DNA from: Bacteroidota bacterium
GTDB lineage: Bacteria; Bacteroidota; Bacteroidia; Chitinophagales; Chitinophagaceae
Direction of reading: 5' to 3'
NCBI GenBank assembly: GCA_030706635.1
Contig: JAUZOD010000035.1
Span: 1-43,809, forward strand
DNA: 43,809 nt
The translations under genes were made by a program, and so were the position numbers. The number at the start of each line of letters is the position of its first letter. Position 1 is the first letter of the stretch. The notes under the pieces were generated by a model. The model saw only the letters and a list, made by a program, of their open reading frames with translations, was not told the origin of the DNA and did no database searches. This document shows, in pieces, positions 8,450-16,983 of this stretch.

Positions 8450-8800
8450 TAAAAACCTGGCCAGAGCCCGGTGCAATTCTATATGGGCGTCATAAATATT
8501 CTTCATGCGGTCAAACAAATCATTTTCACAGGGAGTGGTCCTGGGGGTATCATAGGTATGGTTATTACCCGCCCAGTATGTGGTTCCATTATTCAGGCTT
8601 GCCAAAAGCACGAACTCCGTCGTATCCAGGCTCCTGGAAAGTACAGCAATGTCTTCCATAAATTTATTTTTTGGACCGGTCTCAATGTCTTCCCCCAAAT
8701 TCAGCCTCAATTCCGCCTTAATCCTTTCCAGTTCATTGCGGACAGATTGAATCTGGCTGACCCAATACATGCGTTCTTTATAAATATAGCCAATCGTCAT
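8426..8800 (-). CDS. Hypothetical protein, mostly helical
   Basis: I do not recognise this 124-residue soluble protein. The first 45 residues are heptad-like (QIQSVRNELERIKAELRL) and may form a coiled coil. A later Asn/Thr/Gly/Tyr-rich segment, NNGTTYWAGNNHTYDTP, links to a second helix with HIELHRALARFLSG. It has one cysteine in PCEND and one near the C-terminus. It follows the DUF2892 gene by 11 bases on the same strand and ends in a terminator, so it is the second gene of a two-gene unit under an FNR-type promoter. An alternative start is the methionine at residue 11. Confidence 0.6.
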   Translation of the reverse strand: MTIGYIYKERMYWVSQIQSVRNELERIKAELRLNLGEDIETGPKNKFMEDIAVLSRSLDTTEFVLLASLNNGTTYWAGNNHTYDTPRTTPCENDLFDRMKNIYDAHIELHRALARFLSGQEVCK

Positions 8801-8811
8801 TTTACAAAATT

Positions 8812-9033
8812 TCAGTCTGTTTTATTCTTTCCGGATATGGTCCGGATCCCAAATAACCCATATATGGGACAATAGCCGAAGGTTGCTGTGAGGAGCAGGA
8901 CGATGGCAAAAATCCAGGAAATGATAAAAGCGGGATTTTCCAAATGCTTACTCATGGCTATTTCGATAAGTACAATGCCTGCGATGAGCCTGATCGTCCG
9001 GTCTGCGATACCCAAATTTTGCTTTATCTGCAT
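8812..9033 (-). CDS. DUF2892 (YgaP-like) small inner-membrane protein
   Basis: The 73-residue protein shows the DUF2892 pattern: a short start, NLGIADRTIRLIAGIVLI as helix 1, then a second hydrophobic stretch (AFIISWIFAIVLLLTATFGYCPIYGLFGI). The motif FGYCPIYGLFGI at the end of helix 2 is typical of the family. A longer frame starts at 9051, but that start overlaps the -7 element at 9049-9056, so I place the start at the ATG at 9033. In some bacteria this domain is fused to rhodanese domains; here it stands alone. The function is not known. Confidence 0.82.
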   Translation of the reverse strand: MQIKQNLGIADRTIRLIAGIVLIEIAMSKHLENPAFIISWIFAIVLLLTATFGYCPIYGLFGIRTISGKNKTD

Positions 9034-9048
9034 AAAATTAGTTGTGCC

Positions 9049-9115
9049 CAAAGATATCCAGGGCCAACGTCCGATCTGTATGACCTCAAGCTTTTCAGCT
9101 TGTGATTTTAATCAT
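9049..9115 (-). promoter_or_regulatory. FNR-type box and -7 element for the DUF2892 operon
   Basis: Minus strand: ATGAT-TAAA-ATCAC (9115-9102), then TATCTTTG (9056-9049), a perfect TAnnTTTG. Centres are 56 bp apart. The predicted start of transcription is near 9044, which supports the downstream translation start at 9033. Confidence 0.72.
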
Positions 9116-9136
9116 GATTCGGACCTGTCCGAAATG

Positions 9137-9180
9137 ATGACTAAGATCAGGCTCAAAAAGCCGGCGGCCCCGTAGTTTTG
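9137..9180 (+). promoter_or_regulatory. FNR-type box and -7 element for the second alcohol dehydrogenase
   Basis: ATGAC-TAAG-ATCAG at 9137-9150 and TAGTTTTG (perfect TAnnTTTG) at 9173-9180 have centres exactly 33 bp apart. The left half-site has a C in place of T, as at several other sites in this window. The predicted leader to the ATG at 9236 is about 50 bases. Confidence 0.7.
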
Positions 9181-9235
9181 CCAAATGCCTGCTGACTGAT
9201 CAAATGCCTGATAACCTTTCTAAATTAGATATTAC

Positions 9236-10243
9236 ATGAAAATGCCGGATCTAATGCAAGCAATGGTATTGACCGAGCCGGGAAAGCCGCTTGTTCCTAA
9301 AGCTGTCGCCCTGCCGGTTCCCACAGCCGTCCAGGTATTGGTAAAAGTCATCGCCTGTGGCGTATGTCGTACGGACCTTCACATTGTTGACGGGGAACTT
9401 AAGCATCCAAAACTGCCACTGATTCCCGGACACGAAATTGTGGGTATGGTTATGAAAACCGGCACTGAGGTGACAAATTTAAAAGAAGGGGAATTGGTTG
9501 GTATTCCCTGGCTGGGCTATACCTGCGGTAAATGCAGATTTTGCTTAAAGGGTCAGGAAAACCTGTGTGAACAGGCAGCTTTTACAGGATATACCCTGGA
9601 TGGAGGATATGCAGAATACACGGTAGCTCACCATCAGTACTGTTTTCCTCTTCCCGTGCAATATGCGAATTCATCCGGAGCGCCCTTGCTTTGCGCCGGG
9701 CTTATCGGGTACCGGGCATATAATATGATTGATGACCAGTCAGAAAAGATAGGAATTTACGGATTTGGGGCGGCCGCGCATATTCTGATACAGGTTGCAG
9801 TTCAGCAGGGCAAAAAGATTTATGCATTCACCCGGAAGGGAGATTTGGTTTCGCAGGAATTTGCGATAAAGCTTGGGGCCGTTTGGGCGGGCGATTCGTT
9901 ACAAACCCCGCCGGAAAAGCTGGACGCCGCAATCCTATTCGCGCCGGTAGGCAGCCTGGTTCCCAAGGCATTATTGGATACAGACAAAGGAGGTATAATT
10001 GTTTGTGGCGGCATTCACATGAGTGATATACCTTCGTTTCCCTACCGTTTGTTATGGGAGGAGAGAGTAATCAGATCAGTCGCCAATCTCACACGAAAAG
10101 ATGCAGAAAGCTTTTTGAAGCTGATATCACAGGTGCCCATCCAAACTGAAACTCAGTTGTTTCATTTGCATCAGGCGAATGAAGCCCTGGATAGTCTACG
10201 TGCCGGCCGTATCCGGGGGGCCGCAGTTTTGACGATGGATTGA
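9236..10243 (+). CDS. Zinc-dependent alcohol dehydrogenase (AdhA-like)
   Basis: This 335-residue medium-chain dehydrogenase has catalytic zinc residues in ACGVCRTDLH and PGHE and a structural zinc cluster CGKCRFCLKGQENLC at about residues 98-112. The nucleotide-binding loop is GFGAAAH in place of the usual GxGxxG, so the third glycine is replaced. The PWLGYTCGKC block is typical of the YjgB/AdhA subgroup that oxidises short alcohols or reduces aldehydes. It is distinct from the first dehydrogenase at 1472. The first possible ATG is used; methionines at residues 3, 7 and 10 are alternatives. The FNR-type promoter 56 bases upstream suggests induction when respiration is limited (inference). Confidence 0.88.
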   Translation: MKMPDLMQAMVLTEPGKPLVPKAVALPVPTAVQVLVKVIACGVCRTDLHIVDGELKHPKLPLIPGHEIVGMVMKTGTEVTNLKEGELVGIPWLGYTCGKCRFCLKGQENLCEQAAFTGYTLDGGYAEYTVAHHQYCFPLPVQYANSSGAPLLCAGLIGYRAYNMIDDQSEKIGIYGFGAAAHILIQVAVQQGKKIYAFTRKGDLVSQEFAIKLGAVWAGDSLQTPPEKLDAAILFAPVGSLVPKALLDTDKGGIIVCGGIHMSDIPSFPYRLLWEERVIRSVANLTRKDAESFLKLISQVPIQTETQLFHLHQANEALDSLRAGRIRGAAVLTMD

Positions 10244-10347
10244 CCTGATCCGGCATTATCCGAATCTGAAGATTAGTATTGGGTCATATTTTTCAGACCT
10301 CGACATCTGTAATCTTAAAGACCTGTGTTCGAACTAAATGGGAGACC

Positions 10348-11058
10348 ATGATCATTTTAATAACGCTTATGACATTTATTTCTCCCGTGGCGGGGGGACT
10401 TCTTGCCCTGCGTTTTAAAAGTCATTACCGGCTTTTTATGGCTTTCAGCGCGGGTGCTGTCATAGGAATGAGCCTTCTTGACATGTTACCCCAAGCTCTC
10501 GGCCCCGGACGCGGAGGATACAGTCCTGAAATGATCACTTCCGTGGTCACGTTAGGGTTCATCGTTTACATGTTATTGGACAGATTCGCACTATTACATA
10601 AACATATTAATGTGTCCGGGTTGAAAGTGAGAGCCTGGCTCGGGGCAGGTAGTTTTTCTGTTCATAGCTTTTTTGATGGCGTTATAATAGGATTAGCGTA
10701 TCAAACCACTCCGTCTATGGGAATAATCATCGCGACAGGAGTAATCGCTCACAATTTTTCGGATGGCATAAATACCGTTATTGCTATTTCCAAAAACAAC
10801 AGGAGTACCCGCAGCGCTTATAAATGGCTATTGGCCAATTCCATAGCCCCGGTGGCGGGAATAATGTCAACCTATTTATTCAACCTGCCGATTCCCGCTT
10901 TTTCATTGGTGTTGGCGCTTTTTTGCGGTTTCTTCTTATACATGGGCTCCAGCGACCTGCTACCCGAAAGCCTCGAAGTGTACTCCCGATGGAGCATACT
11001 TGTAACCCTTGCCGGGTTTGCGACTATATATCTCGCTCTTCAAATATCGGCCCTGTAA
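10348..11058 (+). CDS. ZIP family metal transporter
   Basis: The 236-residue membrane protein has ZIP-family metal-site motifs: HSFFDG in helix 4 and HNFSDGIN in helix 5, with about eight hydrophobic segments. ZIP proteins import Zn2+, Fe2+ or other divalent ions; some relatives work in other directions, and selectivity is not visible. The open frame continues upstream to 10279, but the first 23 residues (KTCVRTKWET-like) are not membrane-like. I therefore start at the ATG of MIILITLMTF. It lies 104 bases after the dehydrogenase gene. I see a TATTTTTC at 10287-10294 but no convincing FNR-type box at 33 or 55 bp. Confidence 0.85.
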   Translation: MIILITLMTFISPVAGGLLALRFKSHYRLFMAFSAGAVIGMSLLDMLPQALGPGRGGYSPEMITSVVTLGFIVYMLLDRFALLHKHINVSGLKVRAWLGAGSFSVHSFFDGVIIGLAYQTTPSMGIIIATGVIAHNFSDGINTVIAISKNNRSTRSAYKWLLANSIAPVAGIMSTYLFNLPIPAFSLVLALFCGFFLYMGSSDLLPESLEVYSRWSILVTLAGFATIYLALQISAL

Positions 11059-11102
11059 ACCCTTCAGTAGATTGCGGGCAGCCCTATAAGTCATCCTTGG
11101 GG

Positions 11103-11146
11103 CTGACTTAAATCAGATGCAGGCACCGGTTAATTATTTACGTTTG
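11103..11146 (+). promoter_or_regulatory. FNR-type box and -7 element for the USP at 11201
   Basis: CTGAC-TTAA-ATCAG at 11103-11116 and TACGTTTG (perfect TAnnTTTG) at 11139-11146 have centres exactly 33 bp apart. The predicted transcript starts near 11150, downstream of the longest-frame ATG at 11117, so it selects the ATG at 11201. Confidence 0.75.
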
Positions 11147-11200
11147 ACAAAATATAAAGGCTTAGCGGCAGGGCGTACTCATCATTGTCAACAAAATCTT

Positions 11201-12046
11201 ATGCTTAAAATACTGGCACCCACAGATTTTTCCATCAACTCAAAGGCGGGACTCCGGTTTGCTTTGCGATGGTCTGCCCAACAGAAATTAGAAATTATAT
11301 TTATCCATATTTTCCATGTTAACCGCCTCCCTCAATGGACTGATGCGGACTTTAATATAAATGTGGACATGGAAGCCGAAGACAAAACACGCAGGCTTCA
11401 CAAATTTGTTCAGGCCTTGTATAAATCAACAAATATAAATCCGGCGAAATACTCATGCGTTGTAAAAAACGGCCTTTCGGCCGATATAGGCATCATGGAC
11501 TTTTGCAGGAATTATAAAGGCATAGACTTCATATGTATCGCAACGCGAGGTGCGGGAAAGTTGGATAAATTACTGGGCACCACTACCGGAAACCTGACAA
11601 CCAAGTCTCCTGTACCGGTAATCACCGTACCGGGAAATTACCGGGCAAATTCCATTAAACGCATACTGTATGCAACTGATTTTCGAAATTACAAGGAGGA
11701 ATTAAGAAAAGTAGCAGCTTTTGCCCGGCCGCTGGGAGCAAAAATAAACGTGCTGCATTTAAGCCGGTCGAATGACGTGTTAGCTGATGGTAAAACAATT
11801 AACAATCAGTTTAAAGGCAAATTTTACAAGAACATAGATTTAGAAATAGACAAAAGCCAGACAGGGCAATCCCTGCTTACAAATCTGCAAAAACAGATTA
11901 AGAGGTTAAAGCCTTCCCTGATTATTATGTTTACTAACCAGCACAGAAGTTTTTTTCAAAGAATTGCATTTCCAAGCAAGACCGAAAAGGTATCATTCAC
12001 CACAACGATTCCGCTGCTATCGTTTCATAAGGAACAAAAGACGTAA
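11201..12046 (+). CDS. Universal stress protein, tandem UspA domains
   Basis: The 281-residue protein starts MLKILAPTDFSINSKAGLRF. The first UspA fold (about residues 1-145) keeps an ATP-type motif, RGAGKLDKLLGTTTGNL, in the place of GxxGx9G(S/T), so it may bind nucleotide. The second fold begins with IKRILYATDFRN and is more divergent. The longest frame starts 84 bases earlier, but its extra residues do not look like a USP and the predicted transcription start lies inside that stretch. It differs clearly from the other USPs here, which have degenerate ATP motifs. It is followed after 137 bases by a permease and a P-ATPase on the same strand. Confidence 0.88.
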   Translation: MLKILAPTDFSINSKAGLRFALRWSAQQKLEIIFIHIFHVNRLPQWTDADFNINVDMEAEDKTRRLHKFVQALYKSTNINPAKYSCVVKNGLSADIGIMDFCRNYKGIDFICIATRGAGKLDKLLGTTTGNLTTKSPVPVITVPGNYRANSIKRILYATDFRNYKEELRKVAAFARPLGAKINVLHLSRSNDVLADGKTINNQFKGKFYKNIDLEIDKSQTGQSLLTNLQKQIKRLKPSLIIMFTNQHRSFFQRIAFPSKTEKVSFTTTIPLLSFHKEQKT

Positions 12047-12183
12047 TAAAATGTTTTTTCCAGACAATTTTCTCCTTAAATCTCATGCCGGGGACCGTTA
12101 CATATAATAGCTTAGGCAGAATCTTCTGATGTCGGGAAGGCTGTTCGGTTTAATATCCTTTGGATTAAAAAAACAAAATCGTT

Positions 12184-13209
12184 ATGCATAATTCGCCAGG
12201 TTCGCTCATGTTAAAATATTCGTTACTGACGCTCACGGCGGCGATTATTATGTTTTTTGGTAAAACGCTCTTTATTCCGCTGTTCTTCGGTTTGTTGATT
12301 GCTATGATTATGCATCCAATCAGTAAATGGCTAGAACGCCGTGGGTGGAATAAATCGCTCGCTATCGGGGTTTGTATACTGATTGTAACCCTGCTCATTT
12401 CCCTGTTGGTTGCCCTGCTTATCTGGCAGCTCAACGTATTCAGAGGCGATACGCCCCTGATTGTGCGTATGATTAAAGAAACCTCAGGGCATTTGAATGC
12501 CTGGTTGCTGGACAATCTGGGCATAACAGCAGCAACACTGAATAATTGGACTGATAAATTGACGGGTATGTTCGGAAGCAAATTATCCTCAACCATTCAG
12601 ATGATTATTAACAGCTTTTTTGTAGCTCTGCTGATACCCATCTTCACAGCATTAATCATGAGTCGACGGAAGGTATTGGTTGAATTTTTAAGGTCGATCT
12701 TGCCTGAGAGGCACAGGCAGAACCTCGACAAGATCCTGCTGATCACCATTCATACCTATTTTAATTATATCAAGGGGATGATTATGGTTTATGTTATTGT
12801 GGGCATACTCAACAGCATTGGGCTACTGGCATTAGGCGTAAAGCATGCCATCTTATACGGCATGTTGTGCGCCATTATGACCATCATCCCGTATATCGGA
12901 ATTACCATCAGCGCTTTATTGCCTATATCGGTTATCTGGATGCAAACCGGAAATTTCTGGTACCCATTGGGCGTAATAGCCATCTTTAGTTTCGTTCAGT
13001 ATTTGGAGGCCAATGTCATTTTTCCGAAGGTAGTAGGCAGCCAGCTGGAAGTGAGTACCCTGGCTATGCTGGTGTCTATCATACTGGGAGGAATTATCTG
13101 GGGAGTGGCAGGCATGGTGTTGTTCATCCCCTTTGTAGCGATTGCAAAAATTATTAGCGACCATATTGAAGAGTGGAAACCCATCAACTTATTGATCAGC
13201 AGAAAATAA
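12184..13209 (+). CDS. AI-2E family transporter (PF01594 type)
   Basis: The 341-residue membrane protein has seven to eight hydrophobic segments in the AI-2E/PerM layout. These are an early LFIPLFFGLLIAMIMHPISKWLERRG, a long middle soluble segment (residues about 95-145), and a late block with PYIGITISALLP, EANVIFPKVVGSQLEVSTL and GIIWGVAGMVLFIPFVAI. Members include autoinducer exporters and ion antiporters, so the substrate is open. It is followed by a P-ATPase gene after 7 bases, hence the same operon. The 137-base stretch before it shows no box of the type seen elsewhere. Confidence 0.87.
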   Translation: MHNSPGSLMLKYSLLTLTAAIIMFFGKTLFIPLFFGLLIAMIMHPISKWLERRGWNKSLAIGVCILIVTLLISLLVALLIWQLNVFRGDTPLIVRMIKETSGHLNAWLLDNLGITAATLNNWTDKLTGMFGSKLSSTIQMIINSFFVALLIPIFTALIMSRRKVLVEFLRSILPERHRQNLDKILLITIHTYFNYIKGMIMVYVIVGILNSIGLLALGVKHAILYGMLCAIMTIIPYIGITISALLPISVIWMQTGNFWYPLGVIAIFSFVQYLEANVIFPKVVGSQLEVSTLAMLVSIILGGIIWGVAGMVLFIPFVAIAKIISDHIEEWKPINLLISRK

Positions 13210-13216
13210 TAACCGC

Positions 13217-15832
13217 ATGACGACAGGCTGGCATCTCCAAGATATAGCCACTATATTAGAAACAACCGATAGTTCCATCGGAGGATTAACCACGCCGGAA
13301 GCGGAAAAAAGACTTAAAGAATACGGCTACAATGAAATAACCGAAGGCAAAAAAAAATCAGCCGGGCTGCTGTTCCTCTACCAGTTTAAGAATTTCATGA
13401 TTATCGCGCTGATTGGCGCGGCGGTCGTTTCGGCCATCGTAGGCGATATGGTGGACACGCTGGTTATTATTGCCATTGTTATTTTGAATGCGATTGTAGG
13501 ATTTGTTCAGGAATACCGGGCGGAAAAGGCTATGGAAGTTTTGAAAAATATGGCTGATTCAAATGCCCGGGTGATCAGAAATAATATCCTGACCACCCTC
13601 TCTTCAAGGTATTTGGTTCCGGGCGATATTATTTGGCTCGAAGCCGGAGACATTGTGCCTGCGGACGTGCGTCTAACTGAGACTATTCAACTAAAACTGA
13701 ATGAATCGGCACTCACCGGCGAATCGGAAGTGGTTGAAAAGAATACCCGCATTCTGAATTCTTACGACCTGGGTCCAGGAGACTACAGTAACATGGCGCT
13801 CAAGGGCACTTATATTACCAACGGGCGCGGCAAAGGTATTGTTGTGGGTACCGGAATGAAAACAGAGCTTGGGGAAATTGCCGCCCTGATTCAGGAACCC
13901 GGTGCACAAACCGCATTGCAGAAAAAGATGGCAGATCTTGCGAAGAATCTTGCGTATATCATTCTGTCCGTATGCGCCGTCATTTTTTTAATCGGATACC
14001 TGCGCGGAGAGACCGTAACCATCATGCTGCTTACTGCTCTATCGCTGGCGGTAGCGGCCGTCCCGGAAGCGCTTCCTGCTGTTATCACCATAGCGCTGGC
14101 AAACGGGGCAAAGAAAATGGCAAAAAAGAATGCGCTGATCAGAAAACTGTCAGCAGTGGAAACCCTGGGGTCGGTCACGTATATCTGCACAGACAAAACA
14201 GGAACATTGACGGTCAACAAGATGACCGTTGAAGAAATTGCCGGAAGACATTTTTCCCTGAATCAAAACAGCGATGTCGCCGAATTTGATTTGGAGGATG
14301 ATTATAAACAGATGCTGCGTGGCATGGCCCTTAATAATGATGTTTATCTGGATGAAAAAGGTCGTATCCTTGGCGACCCGACTGAAATCGGATTGTACGA
14401 ATTTGCACACGCCAAAGGGTACAATAAATCAGATCTTGAAAAGTTATATCCGCGGGTGGCGGAAATCCCTTTTGACTCAGACAGAAAATGCATGACCACC
14501 ATTCACCGGTATGGTACGAAATATATTGCCTACACGAAAGGGGCGGCGGAGATACTTTTCAGCAGGTCGGAGGATGGATCCGATATTGCCAGGCTCGAGT
14601 CCGAGCTGAATAAAATGCTGTCAGCGGGATTCCGTGTACTGGCATTCGCTAGCCGGGAATTCGATACGTTACCATTCGCTATTACACCGGAAATCATAGA
14701 GAGTCATTTGCAATTGGCTGGTATCGCAGGAATTATTGATCCGCCCCGCCGCGAGGCAATTCAGGCTGTCCATGAATGCAAAACCGCCGGCATCAGAACG
14801 ATTATGATAACGGGCGATCATCCTGTTACAGCCACTACCATCGCCAAACGCCTGGACATTCTGGATACGAAGGATGACCGCGTTCTTACCGGATCCGAGA
14901 TGAAAGTTATGAGCGAACAGCAAATGCGTGAAGCCGTTGTGCACGTTAAGGTATATGCCCGGGTGTCACCGGAACAGAAATTGAATATAGTAAAGGCATT
15001 GCAGAAAAATGGGGAGTATGTTGCCATGACCGGCGATGGCGTAAATGATGCGCCTGCGTTAAAACGTGCAGACATCGGAGTTGCCATGGGCATTACCGGC
15101 ACAGACGTATCCAAAGAAGCTGCCCAATTGATTTTATTGGATGATAATTTCGCGACCATTGTAAAGGCGGTAAAGGAAGGCAGAAGGATTTTTGATAATA
15201 TCAGAAAATTCATTTGCTATATCCTCATTGGCAATTCCGCAGAAATATGGGTTATTTTCCTGGCTCCTCTTCTTTCTTTGCCCATCCCATTGCTTCCGCT
15301 ACAGATCTTATGGATTAATTTAGTCACCGACAGCCTGCCTGGCCTGGCCCTTAGTGCCGAGCGAGCCGAAAGAAATACCATGCACCGTCCGCCGCGAGCC
15401 CCTGATCAGAGCATTTTTGCTGACAGATTGGGTTTGCGTATCCTGTGGATAGGCTTGTTCTTTGGCCTCCTGACACTGGGAACACAGGCTTTTGCGATCC
15501 GGCTTAAAGACACACACTGGCAAACGATGGTCTTCACGATACTTTGTGTGGGTCAATTATTCCTGGCACTGGCTATGAGGTCCGAGAAGCTGTCTTTCTT
15601 CCGTCTGGGCGCTTTCTCCAATCCCGCATTATTGTTTGTTGTTGCTGGCTCATTTATTGTCCAAATGGCCCTGATTTACAATTCTTTCTTTAATACAATT
15701 TTTAAAACGCAGCCTTTAACCGTAAGCGAGCTGGCTTTCTGCCTGGTTATCTCCTCTATGCCATTCTTTGTTGTTGAGACCGGTAAACTATTTAACACAG
15801 AAAATAAAAAGATGAAGTATACTCCCATCTGA
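13217..15832 (+). CDS. Ca2+-type P-type ATPase (P2A)
   Basis: This 871-residue ATPase has the phosphorylation motif DKTGT near residue 326, KGAAE for nucleotide binding, TGDHPVTA, DPPR and TGDGVNDAPALK. Transport-site residues of SERCA-type pumps are kept: PEALP in TM4, a TM5 Asn/Glu pair in GNSAEIW, and NLVTDSLP in TM6. It should therefore export Ca2+ or a similar cation at the cost of ATP. An N-terminal cation-ATPase domain starts with WHLQDIATILETT. It forms an operon with the AI-2E-family permease and ends just before a terminator. Reassignment to Mn2+ or Na+ is possible. Confidence 0.9.
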   Translation: MTTGWHLQDIATILETTDSSIGGLTTPEAEKRLKEYGYNEITEGKKKSAGLLFLYQFKNFMIIALIGAAVVSAIVGDMVDTLVIIAIVILNAIVGFVQEYRAEKAMEVLKNMADSNARVIRNNILTTLSSRYLVPGDIIWLEAGDIVPADVRLTETIQLKLNESALTGESEVVEKNTRILNSYDLGPGDYSNMALKGTYITNGRGKGIVVGTGMKTELGEIAALIQEPGAQTALQKKMADLAKNLAYIILSVCAVIFLIGYLRGETVTIMLLTALSLAVAAVPEALPAVITIALANGAKKMAKKNALIRKLSAVETLGSVTYICTDKTGTLTVNKMTVEEIAGRHFSLNQNSDVAEFDLEDDYKQMLRGMALNNDVYLDEKGRILGDPTEIGLYEFAHAKGYNKSDLEKLYPRVAEIPFDSDRKCMTTIHRYGTKYIAYTKGAAEILFSRSEDGSDIARLESELNKMLSAGFRVLAFASREFDTLPFAITPEIIESHLQLAGIAGIIDPPRREAIQAVHECKTAGIRTIMITGDHPVTATTIAKRLDILDTKDDRVLTGSEMKVMSEQQMREAVVHVKVYARVSPEQKLNIVKALQKNGEYVAMTGDGVNDAPALKRADIGVAMGITGTDVSKEAAQLILLDDNFATIVKAVKEGRRIFDNIRKFICYILIGNSAEIWVIFLAPLLSLPIPLLPLQILWINLVTDSLPGLALSAERAERNTMHRPPRAPDQSIFADRLGLRILWIGLFFGLLTLGTQAFAIRLKDTHWQTMVFTILCVGQLFLALAMRSEKLSFFRLGAFSNPALLFVVAGSFIVQMALIYNSFFNTIFKTQPLTVSELAFCLVISSMPFFVVETGKLFNTENKKMKYTPI

Positions 15833-15987
15833 AGTGGAAAGCCCGCAAAAGATTGGCTGACTAACATCACCGGCAATACTGATCAGCATCCTAAATTTAG
15901 TTTAACGGGAACATTATTTTTGTGGGATAAGATAATATAAACGCAGGTATGTTTCCCGTAATTAAAGCCCTGCCCTTCAAACCGAAG

Positions 15988-16014
15988 CCTCGTCAAGTTC
16001 TGGCGGGGTTTTTT
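15988..16014 (+). terminator. Rho-independent terminator after the Ca2+ ATPase
   Basis: Stem CCTCGTCA / TGGCGGGG (8 pairs, three G-T wobbles), loop AGTTC, followed by six T at 16009-16014. It ends plus-strand transcription before the convergent USP gene. A 25-residue open frame (15949-16026) runs through it and is probably chance. Confidence 0.7.
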
Positions 16015-16019
16015 ATAAT

Positions 16020-16856
16020 TCACAAATGAGCTATAAAAATTGGCTGGGTAATTGACCTGATCAGCGGATCAGCGTGACTTCCGATGAAGAACCGGGATAA
16101 AGCATTCCTTCCATAAGCACCCATAACCAGGAACATATTCTTCCGGTTAAAAAGCAGATCAAACAATCCTTCATCGGTTTTTCCTTTTATGGCTTCAAAA
16201 TGCAGGTTTGTATAGTGGTCCTTCAGCCATTCGTTAAATCTGTGTTTATCCGGATCATGCCATTCCCCGGTTTCATTTACCTGAAGAATGGTGACTTTTT
16301 TATCCTGTAGCTGGGAGAAAAGATACGTGAACTGTTTAATGGCAAATGCCGCCGATGCAGAGCCATTATAGGCAAATATTATTTCGTTCAACTCCTCAAA
16401 TCGCTCAGGAGAAATAATGACAGGGCACTCGGCCTTTTGAAGAATATCCCGGGCAAATCCGGTTGGGCTATCTTGAAACCGCTTTTTAAAGGAAGTTCCT
16501 GCATCTATCACCAGCACATCAGCAAATCTGCTTTCTTTGATAAGATCGCGGGCCGGCAAGCCCCGGTCCCTGTGTACAATGAAACTAACCCCGCTATTCA
16601 AACATTGGTCTTTAAATGCGGAAATATTTTGCTCAATCCTCGCCGTTCTGGCAATATTTGCCGCAGCATCTTCCCTGTCCGAAAACATTATAGCCCTGCC
16701 CTGGAGGTCTTTCTGCACCGGGCGAACCTCATCCTGCAGATTCTCCAAAAAGACAGCGGTAATTTTGGATTTTGTTAAATGCGCCAAATAGCAGGCGAAT
16801 TTCAATGCATTCTCATTAGGCACCAGCGCATCAATAGCAAGGAGTATCTTTTCCAT
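16020..16856 (-). CDS. Universal stress protein, tandem UspA domains
   Basis: The 278-residue protein begins MEKILLAIDALVPNENALKF. Fold 1 spans about residues 1-150 with the ADVLVID strand and KAECPVIISPE; fold 2 begins with EIIFAYNGSASAAFAIKQF and ends PIFIAHL. The ATP loop in fold 2 is degenerate (MGAYGRNALSRFF). It is closely similar in layout to the proteins at 20120 and 23831, which points to recent duplication in this region. It has its own FNR-type promoter on the minus strand and lies between a plus-strand terminator and a divergent gene. Confidence 0.9.
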   Translation of the reverse strand: MEKILLAIDALVPNENALKFACYLAHLTKSKITAVFLENLQDEVRPVQKDLQGRAIMFSDREDAAANIARTARIEQNISAFKDQCLNSGVSFIVHRDRGLPARDLIKESRFADVLVIDAGTSFKKRFQDSPTGFARDILQKAECPVIISPERFEELNEIIFAYNGSASAAFAIKQFTYLFSQLQDKKVTILQVNETGEWHDPDKHRFNEWLKDHYTNLHFEAIKGKTDEGLFDLLFNRKNMFLVMGAYGRNALSRFFIGSHADPLIRSITQPIFIAHL

Positions 16857-16870
16857 AATCAGAATTTACA

Positions 16871-16965
16871 TAAAACTAGCATTCCGCAGCTGATGGTTAC
16901 TGAGTACAATCAAAAAACTGTGTGATTTTGATCAGCATACTAACAAATTGCGAATCATATCTTCA
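16871..16965. promoter_or_regulatory. Divergent promoter region with one shared FNR-type box
   Basis: The box GTGAT-TTTG-ATCAG occupies 16922-16935. On the minus strand it reads CTGAT-CAAA-ATCAC, and TAGTTTTA (16878-16871) lies 54 bp downstream for the USP at 16856. On the plus strand the hexamer-like TATCTTCA (16958-16965) lies exactly 33 bp downstream for the gene at 16984, but it differs from TAnnTTTG at two positions. The minus promoter is well supported; the plus promoter is weaker. Confidence 0.62.
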
Positions 16966-16983
16966 TAATTAAACCTTCCGGTC

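Noticed and set aside
9034-9051. Start of the DUF2892 gene at 9051
   Set aside because: That ATG overlaps the -7 element at 9049-9056, so it would not be in the transcript.
11117-11200. Longer N-terminus of the USP starting at 11117
   Set aside because: The extra 28 residues do not resemble a USP, and the predicted transcription start (about 11150) lies inside them.
15873-15955. CTGATCAG palindrome and a 25-residue frame before the terminator
   Set aside because: The spacing inside the palindrome is not N4 and no -7 element stands at 33 or 55 bp. The frame runs through the terminator hairpin and has no family resemblance.
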